Assembly (NCBI GenBank): GCA_002279285.1
Contig: NCBR01000031.1
Location: forward strand, 1 to 16,967
Length of the DNA stretch: 16,967 bases
Direction of reading: 5' to 3'
Origin: Acidobacteria bacterium 37-71-11
GTDB lineage: Bacteria; Acidobacteriota; Thermoanaerobaculia; Thermoanaerobaculales; Thermoanaerobaculaceae
Shown here piece by piece: positions 1 to 7,220 of this stretch. The notes beneath the pieces were generated by a model that made no database searches, was not told the DNA's origin, and was given only the letters and a program-made list of their open reading frames with translations. Both the position numbers and the translations under genes were made by a program. Positions within the stretch are counted from its first letter, which is position 1, and each line of letters opens with the position of its first letter.

Positions 1-866
1 AACACCATCGTGGGCCTGACCGCGGCGAACGCCTTCTGCAGGACGGTGGGACTGGGCTTCTGCTGCAGGTAGTGGATCGAGACGCCGCCGCACATCGGCC
101 CCAGGAAGCCGCAGGTGCACTCGTAGGTGTGGGCGAGGGGGAGCAGCGAGAGGAAGCGGTCGCTCGGGGAGATCTGGACGAAACGGACGGCGGCGACCAC
201 ATCGGCAAGGATGTTCCCCTGCGTCAGCATCACACCCTTCGAATGCCCGGTGGTGCCGGAGGTGTAGACGATGGCGGCGAGGTCGTCCGGGCGCGGCGTG
301 TAGCCGACGTAGGCCCCCGGGAGGCCGTGCTCGGTGAGGAACTGTCCGGCGCGTTCGCGCAGGATGTCCACCCTGGCCTGGATCTTCTTGACGAGCTCGG
401 GGAGGACCTGCAGCTCGATCGCGTTGAAGTCCTCGAGCAGGAACATGTGCGCGAGCTTCGGGAAGGTGCCGCCGGCAACCTTCTCGAGCAGCGGTGAGGC
501 GACGAACAGCACCCGGGCATCCGACATGTTGACGATGTTGTGGATGTTCGGGGCGGGGAACTCGGTGAGAATCGGGACCACGACCGCGCCGTACGTGACT
601 GCGGCGAGGTACACCAGCGCCCAGTGGATCGAGTTCGCCCCGAGCAACGCGACCTTGTCGCCCTCCTTGACGCCCGCCCGGCGCAGGTTTTGGCGGATCG
701 CGGCGATCCGGTCGCGCGCGTCTCCGTAGGTGAGGGAGGGTCCGCCTAGCTCGGCGAGGAAAGGGTGGGCCGCGTGACGGTCGAGGCACATCTCGACGTA
801 CTCGGCCAGCGTGCGGGCGGAGGCATAAAAGAGCGCGGGAGCGTGTCGCTGTGCCGAGTTGGACAC
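1..866 (-). CDS. Long-chain acyl-CoA synthetase (AMP-binding), C-terminus beyond left edge
   Basis: Adenylate-forming enzyme expected to activate a fatty acid with ATP and CoA at the membrane or in the cytoplasm. Reading leftward from GTG at 866, 288 codons are open to the window edge. The A3 phosphate-binding motif YTSGTTGHSKG lies at about residues 201-211, followed by LPLAHTYECTCGF at 242-254, typical of the FadD/long-chain acyl-CoA ligase family. The adenylate and CoA-binding C-terminal half (expected total about 600 residues) is missing because the window ends, not because of a visible lesion. GTG 866 was chosen because AGGA sits 7 bases upstream; TTG at 872 is in frame but too close to the AGGA, and a TAG lies just before it. 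It is divergent from the metallopeptidase-like gene. Family assignment is firm; substrate chain length is inferred. Confidence 0.9.
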   Translation of the reverse strand, partial: MSNSAQRHAPALFYASARTLAEYVEMCLDRHAAHPFLAELGGPSLTYGDARDRIAAIRQNLRRAGVKEGDKVALLGANSIHWALVYLAAVTYGAVVVPILTEFPAPNIHNIVNMSDARVLFVASPLLEKVAGGTFPKLAHMFLLEDFNAIELQVLPELVKKIQARVDILRERAGQFLTEHGLPGAYVGYTPRPDDLAAIVYTSGTTGHSKGVMLTQGNILADVVAAVRFVQISPSDRFLSLLPLAHTYECTCGFLGPMCGGVSIHYLQQKPSPTVLQKAFAAVRPTMV

Positions 867-883
867 GGACAATTCCTATTTCC

Positions 884-889
884 ATTCTA
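884..889 (-). promoter_or_regulatory. Possible extended -10 promoter for the acyl-CoA synthetase gene
   Basis: On the minus strand TAGAAT (5 of 6 match to TATAAT) is preceded by TG and one base, the extended -10 pattern. Transcription would begin near 877, giving a leader of about 11 bases that carries the AGGA ribosome site before GTG 866. No convincing -35 box is visible. Inferred from sequence only. Confidence 0.3.
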
Positions 890-927
890 TCAGCAGCCCC
901 TGCCCTGATGCGGCCGAGCGTTCGCAT

Positions 928-948
928 GGCTCGACTTTCGATCGAGCC
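928..948. repeat. Perfect 7-bp inverted repeat in the divergent intergenic region
   Basis: GGCTCGA (928-934), a 7-base spacer, then TCGAGCC (942-948). It lies in the 155-base gap between the acyl-CoA synthetase and the HEXXH/HhH gene, upstream of both. It could be an operator for a dimeric regulator or a hairpin in a 5' leader. The symmetry is seen directly; a role is not shown. Nothing else distinctive was seen in this gap. Confidence 0.45.
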
Positions 949-1021
949 GGTGTGGCGCGTACCGTCTCGCGCCCTGCGGCGGAGCGGCTGCGCCAGATCC
1001 GGATTACCATGATGGGGGGGC

Positions 1022-2518
1022 ATGATGCGGATGATCGCTGCGATCGGAGTCGCGGTTCTTGCGCTCGCGGGCGCCGCGGCGGCGCAGCCGCCGGCGCAGG
1101 CCGTGGGCGCAGGCGTGCAGGTGGCGTTCGTGGAGCCCGACCCGCTCGCGCCGGCGGGTGCGCTCCCGTGCTACAGGCGGATCACCGACCCGGCCCGCGT
1201 CGCATCGCTGACGAGGTTCCTCGACAACGCGGCGGCGCGCTGGGCGCTCGACCTGTACGCGCGAGCGCGCTCGATCGCGGTTGCGCGGGGTGCCGCCGCC
1301 ATGCAGCCTGCCGAGTACACGATCGCGATCGTCCCCGACGGCGACAACAGCGCCGTCGGTTTCCGCCTGAAGACCGGGACTGAAATCGAGGACCACCCCC
1401 ACGCAGCGTACGTGCAGCTCGGCCCCGAGGAGTGGCGATTCTCGACGACGTTTCTGCACGAGACCGGCCACGTGGCGCTCGCAATGCTGGCGGGAGGCCG
1501 GGGGATCCCTCGGCGCGAGATCGCCGCGATCCCGCACACCCTCGCGGCGCTCACCGACCGCGGCACCGCATTCGACGAGGGGTTCGCGATCAGTCTGGAG
1601 ACCCTGATCGCGCAACTCTCCAACGCGCCCGACGTGCGCCGACAGTATCACCACGATCAGTTCCTCTTCGGGCCGGCGGCGAAGATGCGCGCCGAGTACT
1701 ACTGGCCCTCCGCGGACCTGCTGACGTTCGCACAGACGCACGCCCGCTACGCGGCGGTGCGCGACAACGCCTTCGCGTTTGCGCCGGCGTTCAAGCAACC
1801 CGACTACCTGCGGGTGCAGATCGAGACGGCCCGCGACTTTGCGAGCCTGCGCGACGCCGACCAGCTGCTCGCCTCCGAGGGCTTCTACGCCAGCTTCTTC
1901 TTCTCCATCCTCGTGCGAGGCGAACGCGCGCCGAGCGAGGACACCGTTCGCTTCCGCCAGAACACCGTGCTGACGGCGCTCGCAGAGACGTTCGCAACGA
2001 TGCCGTTTACCTCCGAGGAGCCGTTCCTGCTGCACTTCCTGACGACCTATAAGCGAGTGAGCGCCGCCGACTGGGGCGATGTCCTCGACGTTTTCCTCGA
2101 CCTGTCGCACGGCGTCTTCATGGACGCGGATGCGGCGGCGCTCTGGCGCGGGCACTACCTGGCGGCGCTCGGCCTCGACCTCGCCCACCTCGACCGCGCG
2201 CGGATCGACGCGGCCCGCGAACGCTGGCACGCGGCCGCGGCCGCCGACCCGAAGGTCCTGTACGCGCGCCTCGGCCCGCAGCTACGGTGCGAGGTGGCAG
2301 GGCGGGAGGTGAGACTCGTCGGCCTCGACAGCGTCCGGCCACTCTCCCTCGACGTCAACACCGCCGAGGAGGGGGTGATCCGTCTCGTCCCCGGGATCAC
2401 CGAGGCGGAGGTGGCGTCGTGGCGCGCACAGCGGGCGCTGGCGCCGTTCGCGAGCGTCGCCGACTTCCGGAAGCGCTCCGGAGTGTCCGCGAACGTCCTC
2501 GCCGGCTTGAGGTTCTGA
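1022..2518 (+). CDS. Exported gluzincin-like HEXXH protein with C-terminal helix-hairpin-helix domain
   Basis: A 498-residue protein with a signal peptide (hydrophobic run at residues 5-20, likely cleavage after the Ala run near 21, before QPP). HETGH at 146-150 is a zinc-protease HEXXH motif, and DEGFA at 185-189 supplies a Glu about 36 residues later, as in gluzincin (peptidase MA-like) families where the third zinc ligand sits in an EG(F/L)A-type motif. The last 55 or so residues (from LDVNTAEEGVIRLVPGI) are a ComEA-like helix-hairpin-helix module ending GVSANVLAGLRF. A zinc-dependent periplasmic or extracellular hydrolase is inferred; substrate is unknown. The start is ambiguous among ATGs at 1022, 1025 and 1031 behind a G-run; the first two keep a basic residue before the hydrophobic segment. 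It ends 15 bases from the convergent PilZ gene. Confidence 0.8.
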   Translation: MMRMIAAIGVAVLALAGAAAAQPPAQAVGAGVQVAFVEPDPLAPAGALPCYRRITDPARVASLTRFLDNAAARWALDLYARARSIAVARGAAAMQPAEYTIAIVPDGDNSAVGFRLKTGTEIEDHPHAAYVQLGPEEWRFSTTFLHETGHVALAMLAGGRGIPRREIAAIPHTLAALTDRGTAFDEGFAISLETLIAQLSNAPDVRRQYHHDQFLFGPAAKMRAEYYWPSADLLTFAQTHARYAAVRDNAFAFAPAFKQPDYLRVQIETARDFASLRDADQLLASEGFYASFFFSILVRGERAPSEDTVRFRQNTVLTALAETFATMPFTSEEPFLLHFLTTYKRVSAADWGDVLDVFLDLSHGVFMDADAAALWRGHYLAALGLDLAHLDRARIDAARERWHAAAAADPKVLYARLGPQLRCEVAGREVRLVGLDSVRPLSLDVNTAEEGVIRLVPGITEAEVASWRAQRALAPFASVADFRKRSGVSANVLAGLRF

Positions 2519-2533
2519 AGACCCGCGCCCGAC

Positions 2534-3232
2534 TCATTTGGCGAGCTTTTGCAGCAGAGCCTCAAAGCGTTTCTTGTCGCCGCTCTCGAACGAGGAAAAC
2601 CGCACCCCAACCCCGCTGGCACGCTCCCGCTTCTTCTGGGTCTGGCGCACCACGACGGCATAACCGCGGACCGGTTCGGCGTCGCCGGGCACCGCCAGCT
2701 CGAACGCCATCTGGGTGCCGACCGGGTAGGGGTGGTCGGTCTTGATGAGCATCCCGTGGGCCGAAATGTTTTCCGTCTGGCACATGGTGTGGCTGGTTCC
2801 CCACGAGAGCTGGACCTTGAGGCGCGAAACCGCACGCATCGGGAAGCGCGGCGGCACCTCGAGCAGGCGGGAGAGCTCATGGGCGAAGTCGTCGTCGAGC
2901 TCCTCGACGGAGAGGACGCGGTTGGCTCCCTTTCCGAGCAGCGCCTCAGCGTCAGCAAGCGTGCCTGGCGCCGCCAGCAGTATCACCGCCGACTGCCGGC
3001 AGGGGGAGTCCTTGGCGCGCAATGCGTCGAGGAACTGTGACACCGGCATGTCGGGCAGCGGGAAGGCGGCGACGATGGCGTCGAACGGGAGGAACGAGAT
3101 CGACTCGAGCGCAACTTTCCCCGTCTCCGAAGAATCGGAAAGAAAATCGTCTACTTTCAACATTTTGGAGACTTTCTCGAACACCTTCGGCTCGATTCCG
3201 ACGACCAGTGTGCTCCGTTGTACGGCGTCCAT
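2534..3232 (-). CDS. Degenerate receiver domain plus PilZ (c-di-GMP-binding) protein
   Basis: A 232-residue cytoplasmic protein. Residues 1-125 or so resemble a response-regulator receiver fold (LVVGIEP start, FDAIVAAFPLPDMPVSQFL at 50-68), but the position of the phospho-accepting Asp is Ala/Phe, so phosphorylation is unlikely. Residues 130-230 form a PilZ domain with RAVSR at 133-137 (RxxxR) and NISAHG at 155-160 ((D/N)xSxxG), the two c-di-GMP-binding motifs, followed by GVGVRFSSF. It should therefore respond to c-di-GMP rather than to a kinase. ATG 3232 is backed by GGGAGGTAGG just upstream. It is divergent from the STAS gene. Output could be motility, surface or transcriptional control; the partner is not visible here. 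Confidence 0.85.
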   Translation of the reverse strand: MDAVQRSTLVVGIEPKVFEKVSKMLKVDDFLSDSSETGKVALESISFLPFDAIVAAFPLPDMPVSQFLDALRAKDSPCRQSAVILLAAPGTLADAEALLGKGANRVLSVEELDDDFAHELSRLLEVPPRFPMRAVSRLKVQLSWGTSHTMCQTENISAHGMLIKTDHPYPVGTQMAFELAVPGDAEPVRGYAVVVRQTQKKRERASGVGVRFSSFESGDKKRFEALLQKLAK

Positions 3233-3386
3233 GACAACCTACCTCCCGGTTCCTGTTGCGTCTCTCCACCCGCCGGAGCTCTCGTGTCCTGTGCCTTTAG
3301 AGCTTACTTCCTTCCGGGCGCCGCTCCAAGTAGCGGGCCGACGGGACGCGGAGCCCCAGGGACGCGCGCCGGCCGGCGCGGCGAGC

Positions 3387-3392
3387 TACAAT
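3387..3392 (+). promoter_or_regulatory. Possible -10 box giving a leaderless STAS transcript
   Basis: TACAAT (5 of 6 match to TATAAT) ends 6 bases before the ATG at 3399, so a transcript starting 7 bases downstream would begin at the A of the start codon. No Shine-Dalgarno sequence precedes this ATG, which fits a leaderless message. No -35 box is evident in the GC-rich sequence upstream, so confidence is low. Confidence 0.3.
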
Positions 3393-3398
3393 CACCCA

Positions 3399-3743
3399 AT
3401 GCGCGCCGACGTTCGCCACGCGAAGGACGTGATCATCGTGGACTTCAAGGGGGACCTCGTGACCGAGGATGGCGAGGAGATGCTGCGCGACGTGGTCTCC
3501 GAGCTGATCGCCGAGGGGTGGACGAAGATCCTCCTCAACCTCGCCCGCGTCAAGCGTCTCGACAGCAGCGGCGTGGGTGAGCTGGTCGCGAGCTGGAAGC
3601 TCGCGCACGAGTTCGGTGCCGCACTCAAGCTCCTGCGCCCCGGCGATCGGGTCAAGCACACGCTGCACCTCTCCCAGATCCTGCCGCTGCTCGAGGTCTT
3701 CGAGGACGAGGGCGCCGCGGTCGACTCGTTCGCCCCGGCCTAG
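3399..3743 (+). CDS. STAS-domain anti-sigma-factor-antagonist-like protein
   Basis: A 114-residue single-domain protein of the SpoIIAA/RsbV type. It has the usual beta-strand opening (DVIIVDFKGDL at 10-20), the LDSSGVGEL switch motif at residues 54-62 where a Ser is the regulatory phosphorylation site, and the C-terminal helix pattern LLEVFEDEGAAV. Such proteins bind anti-sigma kinases, and some act in chemosensory or exopolysaccharide control. No kinase or phosphatase partner is in the window; the closest gene is the divergent PilZ protein. The frame is open far upstream, but ATG 3399 matches the normal family N-terminus. There is no ribosome-binding site before it. Confidence 0.88.
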   Translation: MRADVRHAKDVIIVDFKGDLVTEDGEEMLRDVVSELIAEGWTKILLNLARVKRLDSSGVGELVASWKLAHEFGAALKLLRPGDRVKHTLHLSQILPLLEVFEDEGAAVDSFAPA

Positions 3744-3749
3744 TCCCAG

Positions 3750-3774
3750 GCGCCGGGTCCGGGGGAGCCGGCGC
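3750..3774. terminator. GC-rich hairpin between convergent genes, possible terminator
   Basis: GCGCCGG (3750-3756) pairs with CCGGCGC (3768-3774) across an 11-base loop. It lies in the 61-base gap between the end of the STAS gene and the end of the MFS gene, where a bidirectional terminator would be expected. No T-tract follows on either strand, so an intrinsic terminator is only a guess. Confidence 0.3.
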
Positions 3775-3804
3775 GGCGCTGGCGGGCGTTCCCGATGCCG
3801 GCGG

Positions 3805-5298
3805 TCAGAACTCCAGCGGCGTCTCCAGGTGTTTGTGCCCGGCCAGCTCCTGTCGCTCCTTCAGAACCGACATCAACGCTGCGGCCACCGCCACGAAGAT
3901 CATCGCCACGTAGACCTTGTCGAAGCTGAGCATCATGTCGTGATACCTGAGTTGCCTGGTGACTGGCTCGGTTTCCGCGGCCGCTTTGTCGAGCAGCTCG
4001 TGCAGCTCGCGGCTGTAGATGAACTGGGCGAACGCCACCCCGCACATCATGCCGAGGCTGCGCATCATATTGAGGAGGCCTCCGGCCACGCTGAGATCAG
4101 CCTCCGGCGCGGCACACATGACCGAGCGGTTGTTCGGCGGCGTGAAGAGGCCGAGGCTGACGCCGAGAAGCGCGAGACGCCACACCACGTCGAAGACGCT
4201 GGAGTTCGAGTGCAGGGTGGTGAGGGTGTACAGGCTCACGGCGGTAAGAGCCATGCCCCCGGTCGTGAAGATGCGCACGCCGAACTTATCCGACAGGTAC
4301 CCGCTGAAGAGGGCTACGGCCGAGAGGGCCATGGGGACCGGCGTCAGCAGCGTGCCGGCCTTTTCGGGATCGAGCTTGAGCACCTTCTCGAGGTAGAACG
4401 GCAGCATGAACAGGGGTGCGAAGAGAGCCATGTACGAGAACATGCCGGAGATGTTCCCGATGGTGAAGTTGCGCTCCCGAAAGAGGCTCAGCTTGATGAA
4501 CGGCTCGGCCGCTCGCCGCTCGATGAGACAGAACACGGCCACGGATGCGGCCGCCAGGAAGAGAAGCAGGCTCGTGTGCCGGGAGATCCAGTTCTTGGCC
4601 GTCAACTGCGTCAGCACCAGCATGAGCGACGCGAGGGCGGTGGAAAAGGTGAGCCCGCCCGCCCAGTCGATCGAGACGCGCGCCTTCCGCTCTGCGGGCG
4701 CGGGCAAGACCAACCATGCCACCATCGTCCCCACGATGCCGATCGGCACGTTCACATAGAAGATGGCTTGGCATGACAGGTGCTTGACCAGCATGCCCCC
4801 CAGGTAGGGGCCGAGGGACATGGCGGCGGCTTGCACGGCGCCCTGGAGCCCAATGGCGCGGCCGCGTTCCCGCTCCGGGAAGACCTGCGTGATCAGTGCC
4901 AGGCTGTTGGATTGGAGGAGCGCGGCGCCGGTGGCCTGGACCACCCGCCACAGCACGAGGGACACGATGCCGGGCGCCGCGCCGCAGAAGAACGACCCCA
5001 CGGTGAACACCACGAAGCCGAGGTTGTACAGAGGCTTTCGCCCGAACATGTCGGCCAGGCGGCCGAGGGCCGGGAGCGCCAGAGTGAGCGTGAGCAGGTA
5101 GGAGAGGGAGACCCACTCGACGACTCCCAGGCGCGAATGGTAGGTGACGGTGACGGCAGGCAGCGCGATGTTGACGATGCTGGCGTCGAGCGCCGACATG
5201 AAGGCGCCGATCAGCACCGCCCCGAGCACGTGCCACCGGTAGCGGTCGCTGCCCGAAAAGATGGCGAGCGGTGTCTGGATCCTCCCCCTTGTCCCCAT
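3805..5298 (-). CDS. MFS multidrug exporter, DHA2 (EmrB/QacA) family
   Basis: About 497 residues with some fourteen hydrophobic segments, the size and pattern of the 14-TM DHA2 proton-driven drug antiporters of the inner membrane. TM1 carries LDASIVNIALP (about residues 37-47), the family D1 motif with its membrane Asp; GRLADMFGRK (79-88) is MFS motif A in the TM2-TM3 loop; LGPYLGGML is the antiporter motif C region in TM5. ATG 5298 is preferred because GAGG lies 6 bases upstream; a GTG at 5346 would add 16 residues but lacks a clear ribosome site. No membrane-fusion (EmrA-like) partner is next to it. On the minus strand, TCTAAT at 5384-5379 could be a -10 box. Substrate unknown. Confidence 0.9.
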   Translation of the reverse strand: MGTRGRIQTPLAIFSGSDRYRWHVLGAVLIGAFMSALDASIVNIALPAVTVTYHSRLGVVEWVSLSYLLTLTLALPALGRLADMFGRKPLYNLGFVVFTVGSFFCGAAPGIVSLVLWRVVQATGAALLQSNSLALITQVFPERERGRAIGLQGAVQAAAMSLGPYLGGMLVKHLSCQAIFYVNVPIGIVGTMVAWLVLPAPAERKARVSIDWAGGLTFSTALASLMLVLTQLTAKNWISRHTSLLLFLAAASVAVFCLIERRAAEPFIKLSLFRERNFTIGNISGMFSYMALFAPLFMLPFYLEKVLKLDPEKAGTLLTPVPMALSAVALFSGYLSDKFGVRIFTTGGMALTAVSLYTLTTLHSNSSVFDVVWRLALLGVSLGLFTPPNNRSVMCAAPEADLSVAGGLLNMMRSLGMMCGVAFAQFIYSRELHELLDKAAAETEPVTRQLRYHDMMLSFDKVYVAMIFVAVAAALMSVLKERQELAGHKHLETPLEF

Positions 5299-5483
5299 CC
5301 GGCCCCTCGCGGTTCCGAAGGACCGGATTTGCAACCCCTGTGCCACGCTCTTCTGGGTTTGGAGAGATGGTGCAAGCCATTAGAGTCAAATAGCTTGAGA
5401 GAATTTGCCGGTTGCCGTCGGCCTCGCAGCTGGGGCTCGGTTACGTGGAGGTAACAGAAACGGTGGCAGCCCTCGTGATCCCG

Positions 5484-6293
5484 TCAGCGGTCCAATGCCT
5501 GGACGAGGTCGTCGAGGACCAGGCGTTCGACGCCGGGGACCCCCCGGGCGAGCTCTTCCACAGCCGCCCGTTGCTGGCTGTCCCGGACCTTGCCGAGCAG
5601 CTTCACGGTCCCGCGCCGCGCCTCGACGTCGAGGAGCAGCGCGCTCGTCTGAGGATGCACGATGAGCGCGGCACGGACGTGGGTGGCAAGCGCCAGGTCC
5701 TCCATGGCCTCGGAGGACTCCACCGTGGTCTGGAACGTCCGCTCGTTGGCCATGGAGGCCACAGTCGCGCAGGCGTCCTCGACGGTGGCCCGCTCCAGGT
5801 TGATGACCAGGTCGTAGAGAGCGGGGTCGCCGTAGTCCACGCCGTAGAGGAACCGAGTCCACTTGGCCCGGGCGTGGTCCACCTGCTCGATGTAGGCGTG
5901 GGCTTCCTCGCGGTCCAGGTGCCGGCTTTCCTGGACGGCGGCCAGCCGGTAGCTCATGGGTGCAATGATCCTCACCCGCACGACGTGGCTGATGCCTCTG
6001 AGCAGCAGGTGGCCCGCGTTGCCGACGTAGACCAGGTTGTCCTTGCGGGCCTCCTCCGTCAAGCAGGCCTGGAACAGCGTCATGTACCGCCGCTTCTCTT
6101 CGTTGAAGTGGTCGCGAAACCCCGGCGGGTCGACGACGGCGTGGCGGAGCTTGTCTTCAGATGTGCCGCACGAGACGGCCTTGGCGATGACGGCCTCACG
6201 GTCGATGACCCGGTATCCCAGGCGTCGCGTCAGGCACTCGGCGAGCGCCTTGCCTCCCGAGTACGAACCTCTCGAGATGGTGATGACCGGCAT
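5484..6293 (-). CDS. Cytidylate-kinase-like P-loop protein fused to a BON domain
   Basis: A 269-residue protein. Residues 1-190 match the cytidylate kinase-like family: ITISRGSYSGGK at 4-15 is the P-loop, LGYRVIDREAV at 25-35 the following strand and helix, and RVRIIAP at 106-112 the core strand. The Walker A motif keeps Lys15 but has Ala16 where Ser/Thr normally binds magnesium. Residues about 199-265 form a BON domain (RAALIVHP, VKLLGKVRDSQQR, GVPGVERLVLDD), a fold more often seen in periplasmic or membrane proteins; no signal peptide is present here. AGGAGG stands 4 bases before ATG 6293. It follows the suf operon on the same strand after 77 bases and could receive read-through. The nucleotide substrate is unknown. 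Confidence 0.82.
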   Translation of the reverse strand: MPVITISRGSYSGGKALAECLTRRLGYRVIDREAVIAKAVSCGTSEDKLRHAVVDPPGFRDHFNEEKRRYMTLFQACLTEEARKDNLVYVGNAGHLLLRGISHVVRVRIIAPMSYRLAAVQESRHLDREEAHAYIEQVDHARAKWTRFLYGVDYGDPALYDLVINLERATVEDACATVASMANERTFQTTVESSEAMEDLALATHVRAALIVHPQTSALLLDVEARRGTVKLLGKVRDSQQRAAVEELARGVPGVERLVLDDLVQALDR

Positions 6294-6370
6294 GTTTCCT
6301 CCTCACCCCGACGTTCCTCGGCCCGGGGCCCGAAGAGAAGCCTAGAGGCCTCCCGTCCCTCCAGCAAGGA

Positions 6371-6688
6371 TCAGTCCCAGATGCCAAGGTCGGCCTTGAC
6401 CTCGTCGGAGGCTTCTTTGCGCGGGTCCCACGGCGGGTTCCACACGAGCTCGACCTCGGACTCCTGCACGCCGGGCAGCGACGCGACGATCTGCTTGACC
6501 TGCTCGACGATCATCGGACCCTCCGGGCAGAACGGCGTCGTGAGCGTCATCACGACCCTGACCTTCGCTCCACCCTCGGCGACGACGACGTCGCGGATCA
6601 GACCGAGGTCCACGATGGAGATGAAGATCTCCGGGTCCACGACCGGTTTGAGCGCCTCTCGCACGGACTCGGGGGTCAGCTCGCTCAT
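6371..6688 (-). CDS. DUF59/MIP18-type iron-sulfur assembly factor (SufT-like)
   Basis: A 105-residue protein of the metal-sulfur cluster assembly (PaaD/MIP18/SufT) family, expected to assist iron-sulfur cluster maturation or delivery. Visible family features are DPEIFISIVDLGLI at 19-32, MTLTTPFCPEGP at 47-58 with the conserved Cys54, PGVQESEVELVWNPPW at 72-87 and a C-terminal LGIWD. Its ATG overlaps the sufU stop codon (ATGA), so it is probably translationally coupled to sufU and is the last gene of the suf operon. It lacks the extra N-terminal region of some SufT proteins. The symbol is withheld because several DUF59 subfamilies share this length. Confidence 0.88.
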   Translation of the reverse strand: MSELTPESVREALKPVVDPEIFISIVDLGLIRDVVVAEGGAKVRVVMTLTTPFCPEGPMIVEQVKQIVASLPGVQESEVELVWNPPWDPRKEASDEVKADLGIWD

Positions 6689-7179
6689 CGGGTAGCCTCC
6701 GGCGCCTCGGTGCTGCTGGTCGTCTCGGTTCTGCCGCTTCGCCACGCCTTGAGGGCGTCGGTCAGGGTGACCCAGGGGAGCATGGCGCACTTGACACGCA
6801 CCGCGAACTTCTGCACCCCTTCGAGCGCCTCCAGATCGCCGAGGTCGACCCCGGTGGGAGCCGGCGCGCCGTGCATGACGGCGCGGAACGCCTCCGCGGT
6901 GGCCTCGGCCTCGGCAGCGGTGTGGCCCGGGATCATCTCGGCCATCATTGAACCGGACGCGGTGCAGATGGCGCACCCGCGCCCCTGGACCTGGGCCCCC
7001 GTCACGCGGTCGCCGTCGAGGGCCAAGGAGATCACAACCTCGTCGCCGCACACCGGGTTGAAGCCCTGGGCGGTGGCGTCCACCCGCCCCAGTGGCGCGC
7101 GCCCGTGCGGGTGGCGGTGGTGGTCCATCACCACCTCGCGGTAGAGGTCGTCGAGCGCGACGTCGGGACGGTCAACCAT
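6685..7179 (-). CDS. sufU: SufU zinc-dependent sulfurtransferase/scaffold-like protein
   Basis: A 164-residue SufU, which accepts persulfide sulfur from SufS and passes it to SufBCD. The four zinc ligands of the family are all present: NPVCGDE (Cys44, Asp46), GRGCAI (Cys69) and VKCAMLPW (Cys131); the DLYREVVMDHHRHP start is also typical. The insertion between the second and third cysteines that separates SufU from IscU is present. ATG 7179 is favoured because AGGTGG lies about 9 bases upstream and it fits the family N-terminus; GTG 7203 would add eight residues without a ribosome site. The gap to sufS upstream is 157 bases, unlike the tight spacing elsewhere in the operon. The C-terminus overlaps the DUF59 gene by 4 bases. 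Confidence 0.93.
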   Translation of the reverse strand: MVDRPDVALDDLYREVVMDHHRHPHGRAPLGRVDATAQGFNPVCGDEVVISLALDGDRVTGAQVQGRGCAICTASGSMMAEMIPGHTAAEAEATAEAFRAVMHGAPAPTGVDLGDLEALEGVQKFAVRVKCAMLPWVTLTDALKAWRSGRTETTSSTEAPEATR

Positions 7180-7220
7180 GACGGGGATCCACCTCTCCGA
7201 CACCGCGCACGTGCCAATGG

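Noticed and set aside
1004..2230. Minus-strand open frame (408 codons) opposite the HEXXH/HhH gene
   Set aside because: Arg/Glu-rich shadow translation; the plus strand has the signal peptide, zinc motif and HhH domain.
3577..4776. Long plus-strand open frame opposite the MFS gene (399 codons)
   Set aside because: It is a high-GC antisense shadow: composition is His/Glu/Arg-rich with no family features, while the minus strand encodes a clear 14-TM transporter.
5440..5455. GTTAC/GTAAC hairpin downstream of the kinase/BON gene as a terminator
   Set aside because: The stem is only 5 bp and no T-tract follows on the transcribed strand.
5412..6695. Plus-strand open frame (427 codons) opposite the kinase/BON and DUF59 genes
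   Set aside because: Spans two opposite-strand genes and their gap, shows no domain, and is explained by GC-rich codon bias.
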